A stretch of 64,000 nucleotides of DNA. It comes from Paracoccus sp. IB05 (lineage in GTDB: Bacteria; Pseudomonadota; Alphaproteobacteria; Rhodobacterales; Rhodobacteraceae). The stretch spans positions 29,692-93,691 of the forward strand of contig NZ_JAEFCF010000018.1 in assembly GCF_016405985.1 (NCBI RefSeq). The letters run 5' to 3'. The notes beneath the pieces are model-generated. The model did no database searches. It worked only from the letters and a program-made list of their open reading frames with translations, and was not told the origin of the DNA. Shown here one piece after another: positions 34,631 through 42,543 of this stretch; within the stretch, counting starts at the first letter, position 1, and each line of letters starts with the position of its first letter. Both the position numbers and the translations under genes were made by a program.

Positions 34631-35383
34631 TCACAGGAGCGCGGGTAACTCCTTCAGCACGATCAGCAGCCCCGAGGCAAAGAGCAACACGATCAGGAGC
34701 CGGCGAAAGCGCGCATCGCTGAGCCGGCGATAGACGTTGATCCCGATCTGCGCCCCGATCAGCGTCGCGGGCAAGGCCAGGGCCGTAAGCCAGAGCGTCT
34801 CGCGCGTATACTGGCCCTGCAGCGCGAAAGTCAGCATCGCGAGCGCCAGCACCACCACATTATAGGGCTGCAACACCGCCCGCGTCTCAGCCTTGCTCCA
34901 GGGCCGCATCGCGCACCACATGGTCGGAAGCGCGCCCGACAGCCCCGCCGCACCTCCCAGCAGCCCGCCAAGAAAACCCACGCTGCTGTCGACCAGCGGC
35001 GTCGGGCGCCGGATCGCCGGAAGTGCGCGGCGAAAGCTGAAAAACGCGCCGTAAAGGATCATCATCGCGGCGATGGTCAGCTTCAGCACCGGTGCGCTGA
35101 TCATCGCAAGCACCATGGCGCCCAGTGGGATCCCCGGCAGCGCCGGCAAGAGGAACCGCAACAGACGCACCCGGTTGGCGCTGATCTCGCGCCGGACGAT
35201 CCAGACGCCTTGCAGCCCGCTGATCACCGACATCACCACCGACATCGACACCGCCTGCCCCGGCGGCAGCACCTGAAGCCAGAAGCCAAGCGCCAGCAAG
35301 GCCGTGCCAAAGCCCGCGAGCCCATTGATGAAACCGCCCGCAAGCGCCCCGGCAAAGAGATATATCAGCACCTCCGCAGTCAC
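34631..35383 (-). CDS. TSUP/TauE-SafE family membrane transporter
   Basis: A 250-residue membrane protein with about seven or eight segments and the TSUP N-terminal pattern (FAGALAGGFINGLAGFGTAL) plus its mid-protein repeat (GFLGGLLGGAAGLSGALP). The start is GTG at 35383 with GGAGGG seven bases upstream; extending to 35506 adds Arg/Gly-rich sequence. Family members export sulfite, sulfoacetate or related anions. It follows the sulfonate-type binding protein gene in the same direction, fitting an anion-release role. Confidence 0.85.
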   Translation of the reverse strand: MTAEVLIYLFAGALAGGFINGLAGFGTALLALGFWLQVLPPGQAVSMSVVMSVISGLQGVWIVRREISANRVRLLRFLLPALPGIPLGAMVLAMISAPVLKLTIAAMMILYGAFFSFRRALPAIRRPTPLVDSSVGFLGGLLGGAAGLSGALPTMWCAMRPWSKAETRAVLQPYNVVVLALAMLTFALQGQYTRETLWLTALALPATLIGAQIGINVYRRLSDARFRRLLIVLLFASGLLIVLKELPALL

Positions 35384-35482
35384 GTCAGATCCCTCCGTCT
35401 TCCGCCGGCCGCAGCGGCGCCCGCCCGGCACTTTGCCTGATCTGTCGCATCGTTTCGATCCTTTGATATCGCGCATAAATAT

Positions 35483-35504
35483 GCCCCCGCCGCCGGACGG
35501 GGGC
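35483..35504 (-). terminator. hairpin between binding-protein and TSUP genes
   Basis: GCCCCCG / CGGGGGC stem of 7 bp with 8-base loop, followed on the minus strand only by ATATTTAT. It looks like a leaky terminator or 3' stabilising hairpin, commonly found after binding-protein genes to raise their message above the rest of the operon. Confidence 0.5.
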
Positions 35505-35525
35505 AAAACTCAGATGGAACCCCGC

Positions 35526-36512
35526 TTAACCCGGGAAAGCGGTCGGGAAGAAGGTCTCTTTCCAGTCGGTCACATCGGTGGTGATCAGCCCTGCACGGGA
35601 CATATATTCGAGATAGGGTCCGATCCCTTCGGGGGTCACCGACCAGCGCACCCGCGGATCGGTGATCAGCGCGATCACCTCTTCCTCGCTGAGATTGGTG
35701 GCCTCAGCCGCCATCCAGATCTTCGCCGCCTCTTCCGGGTTTTCGTTGATGAAGGTCATCGCCTCCTCCATCGCCGCCATCAGCACGGCGACGGTCTTGG
35801 GATTGCCTTCGACGAAATCACTTTTCCCCCAGATCAGGTTGAACGTATGCGGGCCTCCGACCACGTCATAGCTGTCGAGCACCTTATGGGCGCGCGGGTC
35901 TTTCAGCTCCTGGTCCTGGAAGGGGGGGGCGCCGAAATGGGCGACGATCTCGGATTGCCCGCCCATCAGCGCGAGCAGCGCGTCCGGATGCCCCATCGAG
36001 ACGGTGAAAGCATCAAGCGCCGCATGCTGGCCTTCCCCGAGATATTTCTCGGCCCCCATCTGCAGCGTGATTGCCTGGATCGAGGTCTTCACCGCCGGCA
36101 GCGCGATCTTATGCGCGCTGGTGAAATCCTTGAGCTCCTTCACTTCCGGCGCGGTGGTCACGAGGTAAAGCGGCATCGAATCCAGTGACGCGATCCCTTT
36201 GACCTTCAGATTGGCCTGGGTGCGCGCCCAGATCGTCAGGGCCGGGCCAACGCCACCAGCCGCAATGTCGAGATTGCCCGACAAAAGCGCCTCATTCATC
36301 CCCGAGCCGCCGGTAAAGCGCAGCCATTCGGTCTTAAAATCCAGCCCGGCCTCTTTCGCGTGTTTCTCCAGCAGGCCCTGTTCCTCGATCAGGGTCAGCG
36401 GCAGATAGCCAATGCCGAATTGCCGCGCCATGCGCAGCGTATCGACCTCGGCCAAAGCGGGGGCAACGGTGGCCAGGCCGAAAGCCAGCGCGAGTGACAG
36501 TCTCAGTTTCAT
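35526..36512 (-). CDS. ABC transporter substrate-binding protein (nitrate/sulfonate/taurine family)
   Basis: A 328-residue SsuA/TauA-like protein with a signal peptide (MKLRLSLALAFGLATVAPALA, cleavage near residue 21). The mature part starts in the usual way (DTLRMARQFGIGYLPLTLIEEQGLLEKHA). Third gene of a minus-strand transporter operon (ATPase, permease, binding protein, then TSUP). The substrate is probably a sulfonate or a carboxylate; the adjacent dehydrogenase-hydratase operon suggests its substrate (inference). Confidence 0.9.
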   Translation of the reverse strand: MKLRLSLALAFGLATVAPALAEVDTLRMARQFGIGYLPLTLIEEQGLLEKHAKEAGLDFKTEWLRFTGGSGMNEALLSGNLDIAAGGVGPALTIWARTQANLKVKGIASLDSMPLYLVTTAPEVKELKDFTSAHKIALPAVKTSIQAITLQMGAEKYLGEGQHAALDAFTVSMGHPDALLALMGGQSEIVAHFGAPPFQDQELKDPRAHKVLDSYDVVGGPHTFNLIWGKSDFVEGNPKTVAVLMAAMEEAMTFINENPEEAAKIWMAAEATNLSEEEVIALITDPRVRWSVTPEGIGPYLEYMSRAGLITTDVTDWKETFFPTAFPG

Positions 36513-36587
36513 GTTTTGTCCTCCCTCTTGCGGGTGCGGGCGCGCCCCTCCTCCGGGCGGCCCTTTCCCGTTCTGACAGTTCTCGTT

Positions 36588-37502
36588 TCAGTGCTGCACG
36601 CCCCACCGCTGGATGGTCAGGCGTTCAATGGTGCGGAAGATCAGGTTCTCGACGACCAGACCGATGATGATCACGGTCAAAAGCCCGGCGAAGACCTTGG
36701 GGATATCGAGCATGTTCTTGTTTTCAAAGATGAACCAGCCAAGCCCGCCCGAACCCGAGCTGACCCCGAACACCAGTTCCGCCGCGATCAGGGTCCGCCA
36801 GGCAAAGGCCCAGCCGATCTTGAGCCCGGTCAGGATCGACGGGAAAGCCGCCGGGATCAGGATTTTCAGGATGAAGGACGGCCCCTTTAGCCCGTAATTC
36901 CGCCCGACCATTTTCAGCGTTCTCGACACGCCCAGAAACCCGGAATGGGTGTTCAATGCGATGGCCCAGGTGACCGAATGGACCAGCACGAAGATCAGGC
37001 TGCCATTGCCGAGCCCGAACCAGATCAGCGCCAGCGGCAAGAGCGCAATCGCCGGCAGCGGGTTGAACATCGAGGTCATGGTCTCGAGAAAATCGGTGCC
37101 GATCCGCGACGCGATTGCCAGCGCCGTCAGCACCGAAGCCAGCGCGATGCCGAGGCCGTAGCCCATCAGCAGCACCTTGCCCGACCCCCAGGCCGCCGCC
37201 GGCAGCGTGCCATCCGTCAGCCCGCTGAAAAACGCCCCGATGGTGGCGGTAAAGGTCGGGAACAAGAGGTCGTTGTTCAGTACCCGGCCATAGATCTCCC
37301 AGATCCCCGCCAGCACCGCGAGGATCACCAGCTTTCTCAGCCAGGCCTCGCGGTAGAGCATCTCGAACCATGAGAGCTTTTGTTCGGTGACGGTCAGCTC
37401 GCCGCCGGTGACATCGTCATGAAAGATTTCCGGACGGTCGCCGGAAGAGCCTGGAAGGCCTGGTTCTGCCATATTCCTGAGCCTCGTGACTGGTTCAGAC
37501 AT
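36588..37502 (-). CDS. ABC transporter permease (SsuC/TauC-like)
   Basis: A 304-residue permease: about 45 cytoplasmic residues, then six membrane segments and the EAA-type loop VGRNYGLKGPSFILKILIPAAFP. The ATG at 37502 lies inside the end of the ATPase gene (8-base overlap), after GGTGGAG. A later ATG at 37472 is possible. It forms a homodimer with the adjacent ATPase in this family. Confidence 0.9.
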   Translation of the reverse strand: MSEPVTRLRNMAEPGLPGSSGDRPEIFHDDVTGGELTVTEQKLSWFEMLYREAWLRKLVILAVLAGIWEIYGRVLNNDLLFPTFTATIGAFFSGLTDGTLPAAAWGSGKVLLMGYGLGIALASVLTALAIASRIGTDFLETMTSMFNPLPAIALLPLALIWFGLGNGSLIFVLVHSVTWAIALNTHSGFLGVSRTLKMVGRNYGLKGPSFILKILIPAAFPSILTGLKIGWAFAWRTLIAAELVFGVSSGSGGLGWFIFENKNMLDIPKVFAGLLTVIIIGLVVENLIFRTIERLTIQRWGVQH

Positions 37503-38265
37503 GCTCCACCTCATCGGGTTCATGCGCGAAGAGCATCTCGTGGATCTGCCGCTCCAGCTCTGCCGCCTTGCGCGGATCGGTGGTGCTGTTCATCTCGGCC
37601 TTAACCCGGCCAGGATGCGGCGACATCAGCAGGATGCGGTTGCCGATCTTGATCGCCTCGGCAATCGAATGGGTGACGAACAGAACGGTGAATTTCGTCT
37701 CTTCCCATAGCCGCAGCAGCTCGTCCTGCATCCGCCGCCGGGTCAGCGCATCCAGCGCCGCGAAGGGTTCGTCCATCAGAAGGATGTCCGGCTCCATCGC
37801 CATGCCGCGTGCGATGGCGACCCGCTGTTTCATCCCGCCCGAGAGCATATGCGGATGGCTGTCGGCGAATTTCTCGAGGCCCACTTTGACCACATATTCC
37901 ATCGCCTTCTCATCCGCCTCGCGGGCATTGAGCTTTTTCGACGCGGTCAGGGCAAAAGCCACATTCTGGCGCACGGTCTTCCACGGCAAAAGCTGGTCGA
38001 ATTCCTGGAACACCATCATCCGGTCCGGCCCCGGCTGGCTGATCTTGCGCCCCTTCAGCCGCATCTCGCCCTCGGTCGGCGTGATATAGCCGCCCACTGC
38101 CTTTTGCAGGGTCGATTTTCCGCAACCCGACGGCCCAAGAAGGATAAAGCGATCCCCCTGGAACACGTCGAAGCTGACCCGGTAGGTCGCGGTGATCAGC
38201 CGGTTTGGTGTTTTATATTGCAGGGTTACACCCCGTACGGTCAGCAGCGGATCATTTGGCTGCAT
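37495..38265 (-). CDS. ABC transporter ATPase (SsuB/TauB-like)
   Basis: A 256-residue ATPase: Walker A GPSGCGKST, Q-loop VFQEFDQLLPW, signature LSGGMKQR, Walker B ILLMDEP and H-loop LFVTHS, all intact. The ATG at 38265 is preceded by GGGAGGAGAG. First gene of the transporter operon. The 337-bp region upstream carries a T-N11-A palindrome and no gene. Confidence 0.91.
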   Translation of the reverse strand: MQPNDPLLTVRGVTLQYKTPNRLITATYRVSFDVFQGDRFILLGPSGCGKSTLQKAVGGYITPTEGEMRLKGRKISQPGPDRMMVFQEFDQLLPWKTVRQNVAFALTASKKLNAREADEKAMEYVVKVGLEKFADSHPHMLSGGMKQRVAIARGMAMEPDILLMDEPFAALDALTRRRMQDELLRLWEETKFTVLFVTHSIAEAIKIGNRILLMSPHPGRVKAEMNSTTDPRKAAELERQIHEMLFAHEPDEVEHV

Positions 38266-38536
38266 CTCTCCTCCCTCTAAATCTGCCGGAACCGCGCCTC
38301 CCAACGCTGTTCCCAGTGGATAGGGGCCCGCCTGTCAGGTGCGGGAACCATCCCACGCCTTTTCCGGCAGGCTTGCGAAAACGGGTCTGCTTGCAGCCCA
38401 TTCAGGACGATGTCATTCGGAAATGGCACGAAGCCGCATCGCCGCCCCGGGAAACAAGACGCAACCGAGCCAGCTTCCTTCCCTAAGGTTAGGGGAGAAG
38501 ATTTCGCAAGAAAATCTAAAAATCTTAATACCTTCC

Positions 38537-38551
38537 GTAAGCATTGCTTAC
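38537..38551. promoter_or_regulatory. T-N11-A palindrome upstream of the transporter operon
   Basis: The perfect 15-bp dyad GTAAGC-ATT-GCTTAC has the T-N11-A form bound by LysR-type regulators. It lies in the 337-bp gap (38266-38602) before the ABC operon. A 15-bp relative GTAAGAATAATTTAC precedes the dehydrogenase-hydratase operon at 45797. Confidence 0.5.
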
Positions 38552-38602
38552 AAACCCCTGACACAGAAAATGCCGGCGCCAGGGATCATGCGTCGCCCTT
38601 TT

Positions 38603-39499
38603 TCAGACGAAGCTCTGCCCGGGCAAAGCGGCACGGCGGCGCAGGGTTTCAAGCAGCGCCGACCAGTCACTCCCGCCAAATCCTTCGGCTTTCGACATCT
38701 GATAGACCTGCGAGGCCGCAGCTCCGACGCCAAGCGGCACATTCAGCCCCGCCGCATAGGTCAGCGCCAGCGTGAGGTCTTTGGCCGCCAGCCCGAGGCC
38801 GAACTCCGGCGAGATATCACCGGCAAAGATCTTGCGCGCATAGGCTCCGGTCAGAAAGCCCTTGCCGGCGGTGGTGCCCGACAGGACCTTTACCGTCCGC
38901 TGCACATCCAGCCCCGCAGCCTCGGCAAAGGCCAGGGTCTCGGCGGTCAGCACATTCAGCGCGGTCGACATGAAGTTGTTCACGATCTTGGTCCGGGTTC
39001 CGGAGCCAGTCTCGCCGCAATAAATCGTCTCGCGCCCCACCGCGTCAAAGACCGGCATCGCACGCGTCACATCCGCCTCGGCCCCGCCCGCGAGGATCAG
39101 AAGCTCACCGCGTTCGGCAAATTCCGAAGTGCCCCCGACCGGCGCATCAACCATCGCCAGACCCAGCCCCGCCAGCCGTGCAGCGATGCGGTCGGTGACC
39201 TCCGGCGCAATGGTGCTCATGTCGATGTAAAGCGTGTCGGTCGTCATCGCCGCAGCCACGCCGGGCGCGCCAAACAACACCTCTTCGACATCCGGACCAT
39301 TGGGGAGCATCGTCACCACGAAGTCCCGCGCCGCAGCCGCTGTCGCCGCGCTGCCCGCCGCATGGCCTCCTGCCGCCGCAATATTCTCAACCGCCGCCGG
39401 GTTGAGGTCGTAAACCGTGACCTCATGCCCGGCACCGATCAGCTGGCGTGACATGGCATGACCCATGCGGCCAAGCCCGATAAAACCAATACTGGCCAT
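38603..39499 (-). CDS. 3-hydroxyisobutyrate dehydrogenase-family reductase, YihU (sulfolactaldehyde reductase)-like
   Basis: A 298-residue protein with the length and much of the sequence of E. coli YihU: FIGLGRMGHAM (NAD site), TMLPNG, IDMSTI, DAPVGGTS, the catalytic lysine region KIVNNFMSTALN and DWSALLE near the end. YihU reduces 3-sulfolactaldehyde to DHPS. Relatives also act on tartronate semialdehyde or 3-hydroxyisobutyrate, so the sulfonate role is an inference strengthened by hpsN and suyAB nearby. Last gene of the nine-gene operon. Confidence 0.8.
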   Translation of the reverse strand: MASIGFIGLGRMGHAMSRQLIGAGHEVTVYDLNPAAVENIAAAGGHAAGSAATAAAARDFVVTMLPNGPDVEEVLFGAPGVAAAMTTDTLYIDMSTIAPEVTDRIAARLAGLGLAMVDAPVGGTSEFAERGELLILAGGAEADVTRAMPVFDAVGRETIYCGETGSGTRTKIVNNFMSTALNVLTAETLAFAEAAGLDVQRTVKVLSGTTAGKGFLTGAYARKIFAGDISPEFGLGLAAKDLTLALTYAAGLNVPLGVGAAASQVYQMSKAEGFGGSDWSALLETLRRRAALPGQSFV

Positions 39500-39566
39500 T
39501 CTGCTACCTTGTTTCTGATCCCTGTGATCCCGCCCTGCCCCTGCGGCCTTCTGCGACCAGGGCTCT

Positions 39567-39881
39567 TCAGCCCTGGTGGAAAAACGGCGCCGGGATCAGG
39601 ATTTTTGTCTCGATATGATCGACCAGCGGCCGCATTTGCACGGCATAAGCCTGCCATTCGTCTGACGCCTGGAGGGCCTTACGCCGCTCCCAGCGGTCAT
39701 CCATGCTGGCATAGCCCCACATATGGACGATCTGGTTCAAAGGGCCGATATCGGTGAAATAATAGCCGACCAGATTGCCGAGGATGCGGGTCTGCACGGC
39801 AAGGCCTTCAGCCTCATAAAGCCTGAGGAATTTGGAAACATTGCCATTCTTCAGCGTATAGGTCCGCATATCGACGAACAT
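39567..39881 (-). CDS. NIPSNAP family protein
   Basis: A 104-residue dimeric alpha-beta-barrel type protein of the NIPSNAP family (VDMRTYTLKNGNVSKFLRLYEAEG; GPLNQIVHMWGYASMDDR). The reaction of bacterial members is unknown; small proteins of this kind often accompany catabolic dehydrogenases. It begins 18 bases after the YeiH-type gene. Confidence 0.85.
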   Translation of the reverse strand: MFVDMRTYTLKNGNVSKFLRLYEAEGLAVQTRILGNLVGYYFTDIGPLNQIVHMWGYASMDDRWERRKALQASDEWQAYAVQMRPLVDHIETKILIPAPFFHQG

Positions 39882-39899
39882 GGTCTTGCCCCTCAGAGG

Positions 39900-40913
39900 T
39901 CAGATTTCAAAGATCCGGATCGCCGCCAGCGCAAAAATGGCCAGCAAAACGGTCAGGCCGCAGACGATGCCGATGGCCACACCGCCGACTTCGCCCAGCT
40001 TTTTCAGCGAGGTTTTCATGCCAAGCGCGGCAATGGCGGTGATCAGGCACCAGCGCGACAGATCAAGCAAAAGCGCGCTGATTTCGGGCGGGATGACATT
40101 GGTACTGCCGATCAGCACCAGCGCCGCGAAGCCAATGACGAAGAAGGGGACAGGCAGGCCGCCGCCCTGCCCCGCAGCGCCCCTCCGGCTGAACATCAGC
40201 GATACAAGCACCACCACCGGAACCAGCAGCGCGACCCGCAGCAGCTTTACGAATGTCGCCGTGGCGCCGGCCTCATCCGAGACCGAATAGCCCGCGCCGA
40301 CCACCTGGGCGACATCGTGGATCGTGGCGCCAAGAAAAACGCCCATCGCATGATCCGACAGGCCAAGCGCCGCCCCGATCATCGGATAGACAATCATCGC
40401 GAGCGTCGAAAGCGCGGTCACCGCGATCACGGTGAAGATGGTGTCGCGTTCCTGCCCTGGGCCGGATTTCGGCAGGACCGAGGAAATCGCCAGCGCGGCA
40501 GAGGCGCCGCAAATCGCCACCGCACCGCCGGTCAAAAGACCGAAGGGCAGTGAACGCCCGGTGACCCGCGCCAGCGCCACACCGGCAAGAATGGTCAGCC
40601 CCACCCCGGCAAAGACCAGCAGGACAACGCCGATCCCGGCCGCCGCAATCTGCTGCACGGTGATCCCAAGACCCAGAAGCGCCACGCCAAAGCGCAAGAG
40701 CTTTTTCGAGGCAAATTCAATCCCTTCGGCGGTTTTCATGTCGGGTTCGGCGAGGAAGGTGAAGGCCATCCCGATCAAAAGCGCCATCAGCATCACCGGC
40801 GCGCCGTAATGTTCCGAGATGAATTTCGCGGCCAGCGCCACGGTCACCGCCGAAACCAGCCCCGGGAAAAGCCGCCGGCAGCTGCCCGGCACCTCTGCCA
40901 CGAGGCTGTTCAT
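39900..40913 (-). CDS. YeiH/UPF0324 family putative sulfate or sulfite exporter (copy 1)
   Basis: A 337-residue membrane protein with about ten segments and the family stretches KFISEHYGAPVMLMALLIGM, GGAVAICGASAALAI and GATIHDVAQVVGAGYSV. The family includes TauZ and SuyZ, proposed exporters of oxyanions from sulfonate breakdown. It is coupled to the hydratase beta gene by ATGA overlap, which points to sulfite/sulfate release by this operon. A paralogue is at 45894. Confidence 0.88.
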   Translation of the reverse strand: MNSLVAEVPGSCRRLFPGLVSAVTVALAAKFISEHYGAPVMLMALLIGMAFTFLAEPDMKTAEGIEFASKKLLRFGVALLGLGITVQQIAAAGIGVVLLVFAGVGLTILAGVALARVTGRSLPFGLLTGGAVAICGASAALAISSVLPKSGPGQERDTIFTVIAVTALSTLAMIVYPMIGAALGLSDHAMGVFLGATIHDVAQVVGAGYSVSDEAGATATFVKLLRVALLVPVVVLVSLMFSRRGAAGQGGGLPVPFFVIGFAALVLIGSTNVIPPEISALLLDLSRWCLITAIAALGMKTSLKKLGEVGGVAIGIVCGLTVLLAIFALAAIRIFEI

Positions 40914-41578
40914 CCGATCAGCTCGTCGCCACGGTCATCGGTCTCGCCAAAGCGTTTCAGGACAGCCGGTCTGGTGCCCTCATAGACCCGTTCGAGGTTT
41001 TCGGCGATTTTGGCATTCTCGCGCTCGAAGAGGCAATTGCCGTCGAGGTCGGAGGCCACAAGGAAGGGCCCCATCCGGTTGCAGCGGATCACCCACATCG
41101 CCTGGGCGAGACCGAGTTCCTCATTCCAGTGGACGGCCTCGACATTCTCGACACCGCGCCCGAGCAGGGCGCCCGTGCCGTAGCCGACCGTCGACAGATA
41201 GACCGCACCATTCGGGACGAAGTAGTCCTTATAGTCTTTCGAGGACATGCCGCCCTTGCCGATGATCAGCTTCGCGCCGGTCTTTGCCATCCATTCCGGC
41301 AGCCATTTCGCAAAACGGAAACTCGCCGTGGCGGTCACCGCACCCAGATCAAACGTACCATCCTCACGGATCGTCGCGGCGGGCGAGCAGTGGAAATTCG
41401 CGGCACTTTGCGACGGCAGTTCCATCGGGATATTCGCGTGTCCCTCGAGCGCGCGCATATAGACGCCTTCGCGGGCGGTATAGATCAGCCCGTTGAGGTA
41501 AACGATGTCACCAAGGCGCAAAGCCGCGATCTCTTCGGGCGTCGGCGTGGTGGAAAGGATGACCTCACGCGGTTTCAT
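40910..41578 (-). CDS. class I fumarase / tartrate dehydratase-like hydratase, beta subunit
   Basis: A 222-residue protein matching the C-terminal (beta) half of class I fumarases and TtdB: LRLGDIVYLNGLIYTAREG, GKGGMSSK and EAVHWNEELGLAQAMWVIRC. It starts by ATGA overlap with the alpha subunit gene. An upstream extension of the frame is only an overlap with the alpha gene. Together the subunits form an oxygen-sensitive 4Fe-4S hydro-lyase adding water to an unsaturated dicarboxylate. Confidence 0.88.
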   Translation of the reverse strand: MKPREVILSTTPTPEEIAALRLGDIVYLNGLIYTAREGVYMRALEGHANIPMELPSQSAANFHCSPAATIREDGTFDLGAVTATASFRFAKWLPEWMAKTGAKLIIGKGGMSSKDYKDYFVPNGAVYLSTVGYGTGALLGRGVENVEAVHWNEELGLAQAMWVIRCNRMGPFLVASDLDGNCLFERENAKIAENLERVYEGTRPAVLKRFGETDDRGDELIG

Positions 41579-42531
41579 TCTGCGGCCTCCCGCACGCTGT
41601 CCCAGCCCACGGTTTCGCGGCGCTGATAGGGGGTGAACCAGTCGGGATCGGTGCGATGCTCGACCCGGCCGTCCGGGAAGATCCGGGCGACGGCGCGGCG
41701 CGAGGACAGGCAAAAGGCATGGACCGACATCTGCATGCCGCCGGTATGGCAATAGCCGACCTCGATATGGGTATCGATCACCATATTCTTGCCGACAAAG
41801 CCCATCGCGCCCATGCCGATGGAATTGCCAAGCTCTTTGAACTCTTCCTCCAGTGCCGCGATCTTCGGGTCGGAATTGCGGTCGCCCACCGTGCGCAGGC
41901 AGGCCGCGCGCTTGCCAAGCACCATGCAGGTATCCTTGCAGCCGCCAAGGCCGATGCCGATGATCGCCGGCTGGCAGGCAAGCCCGCGTTTGCCGAAAGC
42001 CACCAGACAATCGAGGTAGAAGCGCTTGATCCCCTGGATGCCGTCTGACGGGAAGAGCATCCGGTAATCGGTGCCAAAGAGCCCGCCCTTGTGGACGGTG
42101 ATCAGGTCGATCCAGTCGCCGCCCGGCTCATAGCCATATTCGATCTCGGGCGCGCCGATGCCGATATTGTTGTTGTGATCGGTGCGCCACAAAGGATGTA
42201 CCCGATTGGGGCGCAGCGGCACCGATGAGGTCGCATTCGAGGTCGCCCGGCGCAAGGCCTCTTCCAGCGCGATCGGCCCGCCCTCGATCCGGGCGTCATT
42301 CCCCATCTTCACATACCAGCGCGGCGTGCCGGTATCGCCGCACATCGCGCGGCGGTCCTGTTTCGCTGCCTCGTAATTCTCCAGCATCGCCTGGAGGACG
42401 AAAGAGGAAAGATCCCCATCCTCGGTTTCCGCCGCCGCCTTCAGCCCGCCGAGATAATCCTCGGGGATCTCGATGGCGGCCTTGGCCATCAGCGCCTCGG
42501 CGGTGGACTGGATCACATTGATCGGTATCAC
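41575..42531 (-). CDS. class I fumarase / tartrate dehydratase-like hydratase, alpha subunit
   Basis: A 318-residue alpha subunit with the Fe-S cysteines in family positions (MCGDTGTP, GLGGCKDTCM, plus a later cysteine in HAFCLSSRR). The start is GTG at 42531 with AAGGA 9 bases upstream, 12 bases after the flavoprotein gene. TtdA/FumA-type enzymes hydrate fumarate, mesaconate or tartrate-related acids. Coupling to a succinate-dehydrogenase-like complex implies sequential oxidation then hydration of one C4-type acid. Confidence 0.88.
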   Translation of the reverse strand: MIPINVIQSTAEALMAKAAIEIPEDYLGGLKAAAETEDGDLSSFVLQAMLENYEAAKQDRRAMCGDTGTPRWYVKMGNDARIEGGPIALEEALRRATSNATSSVPLRPNRVHPLWRTDHNNNIGIGAPEIEYGYEPGGDWIDLITVHKGGLFGTDYRMLFPSDGIQGIKRFYLDCLVAFGKRGLACQPAIIGIGLGGCKDTCMVLGKRAACLRTVGDRNSDPKIAALEEEFKELGNSIGMGAMGFVGKNMVIDTHIEVGYCHTGGMQMSVHAFCLSSRRAVARIFPDGRVEHRTDPDWFTPYQRRETVGWDSVREAAE

Positions 42532-42543
42532 GGTCTGGCTTCC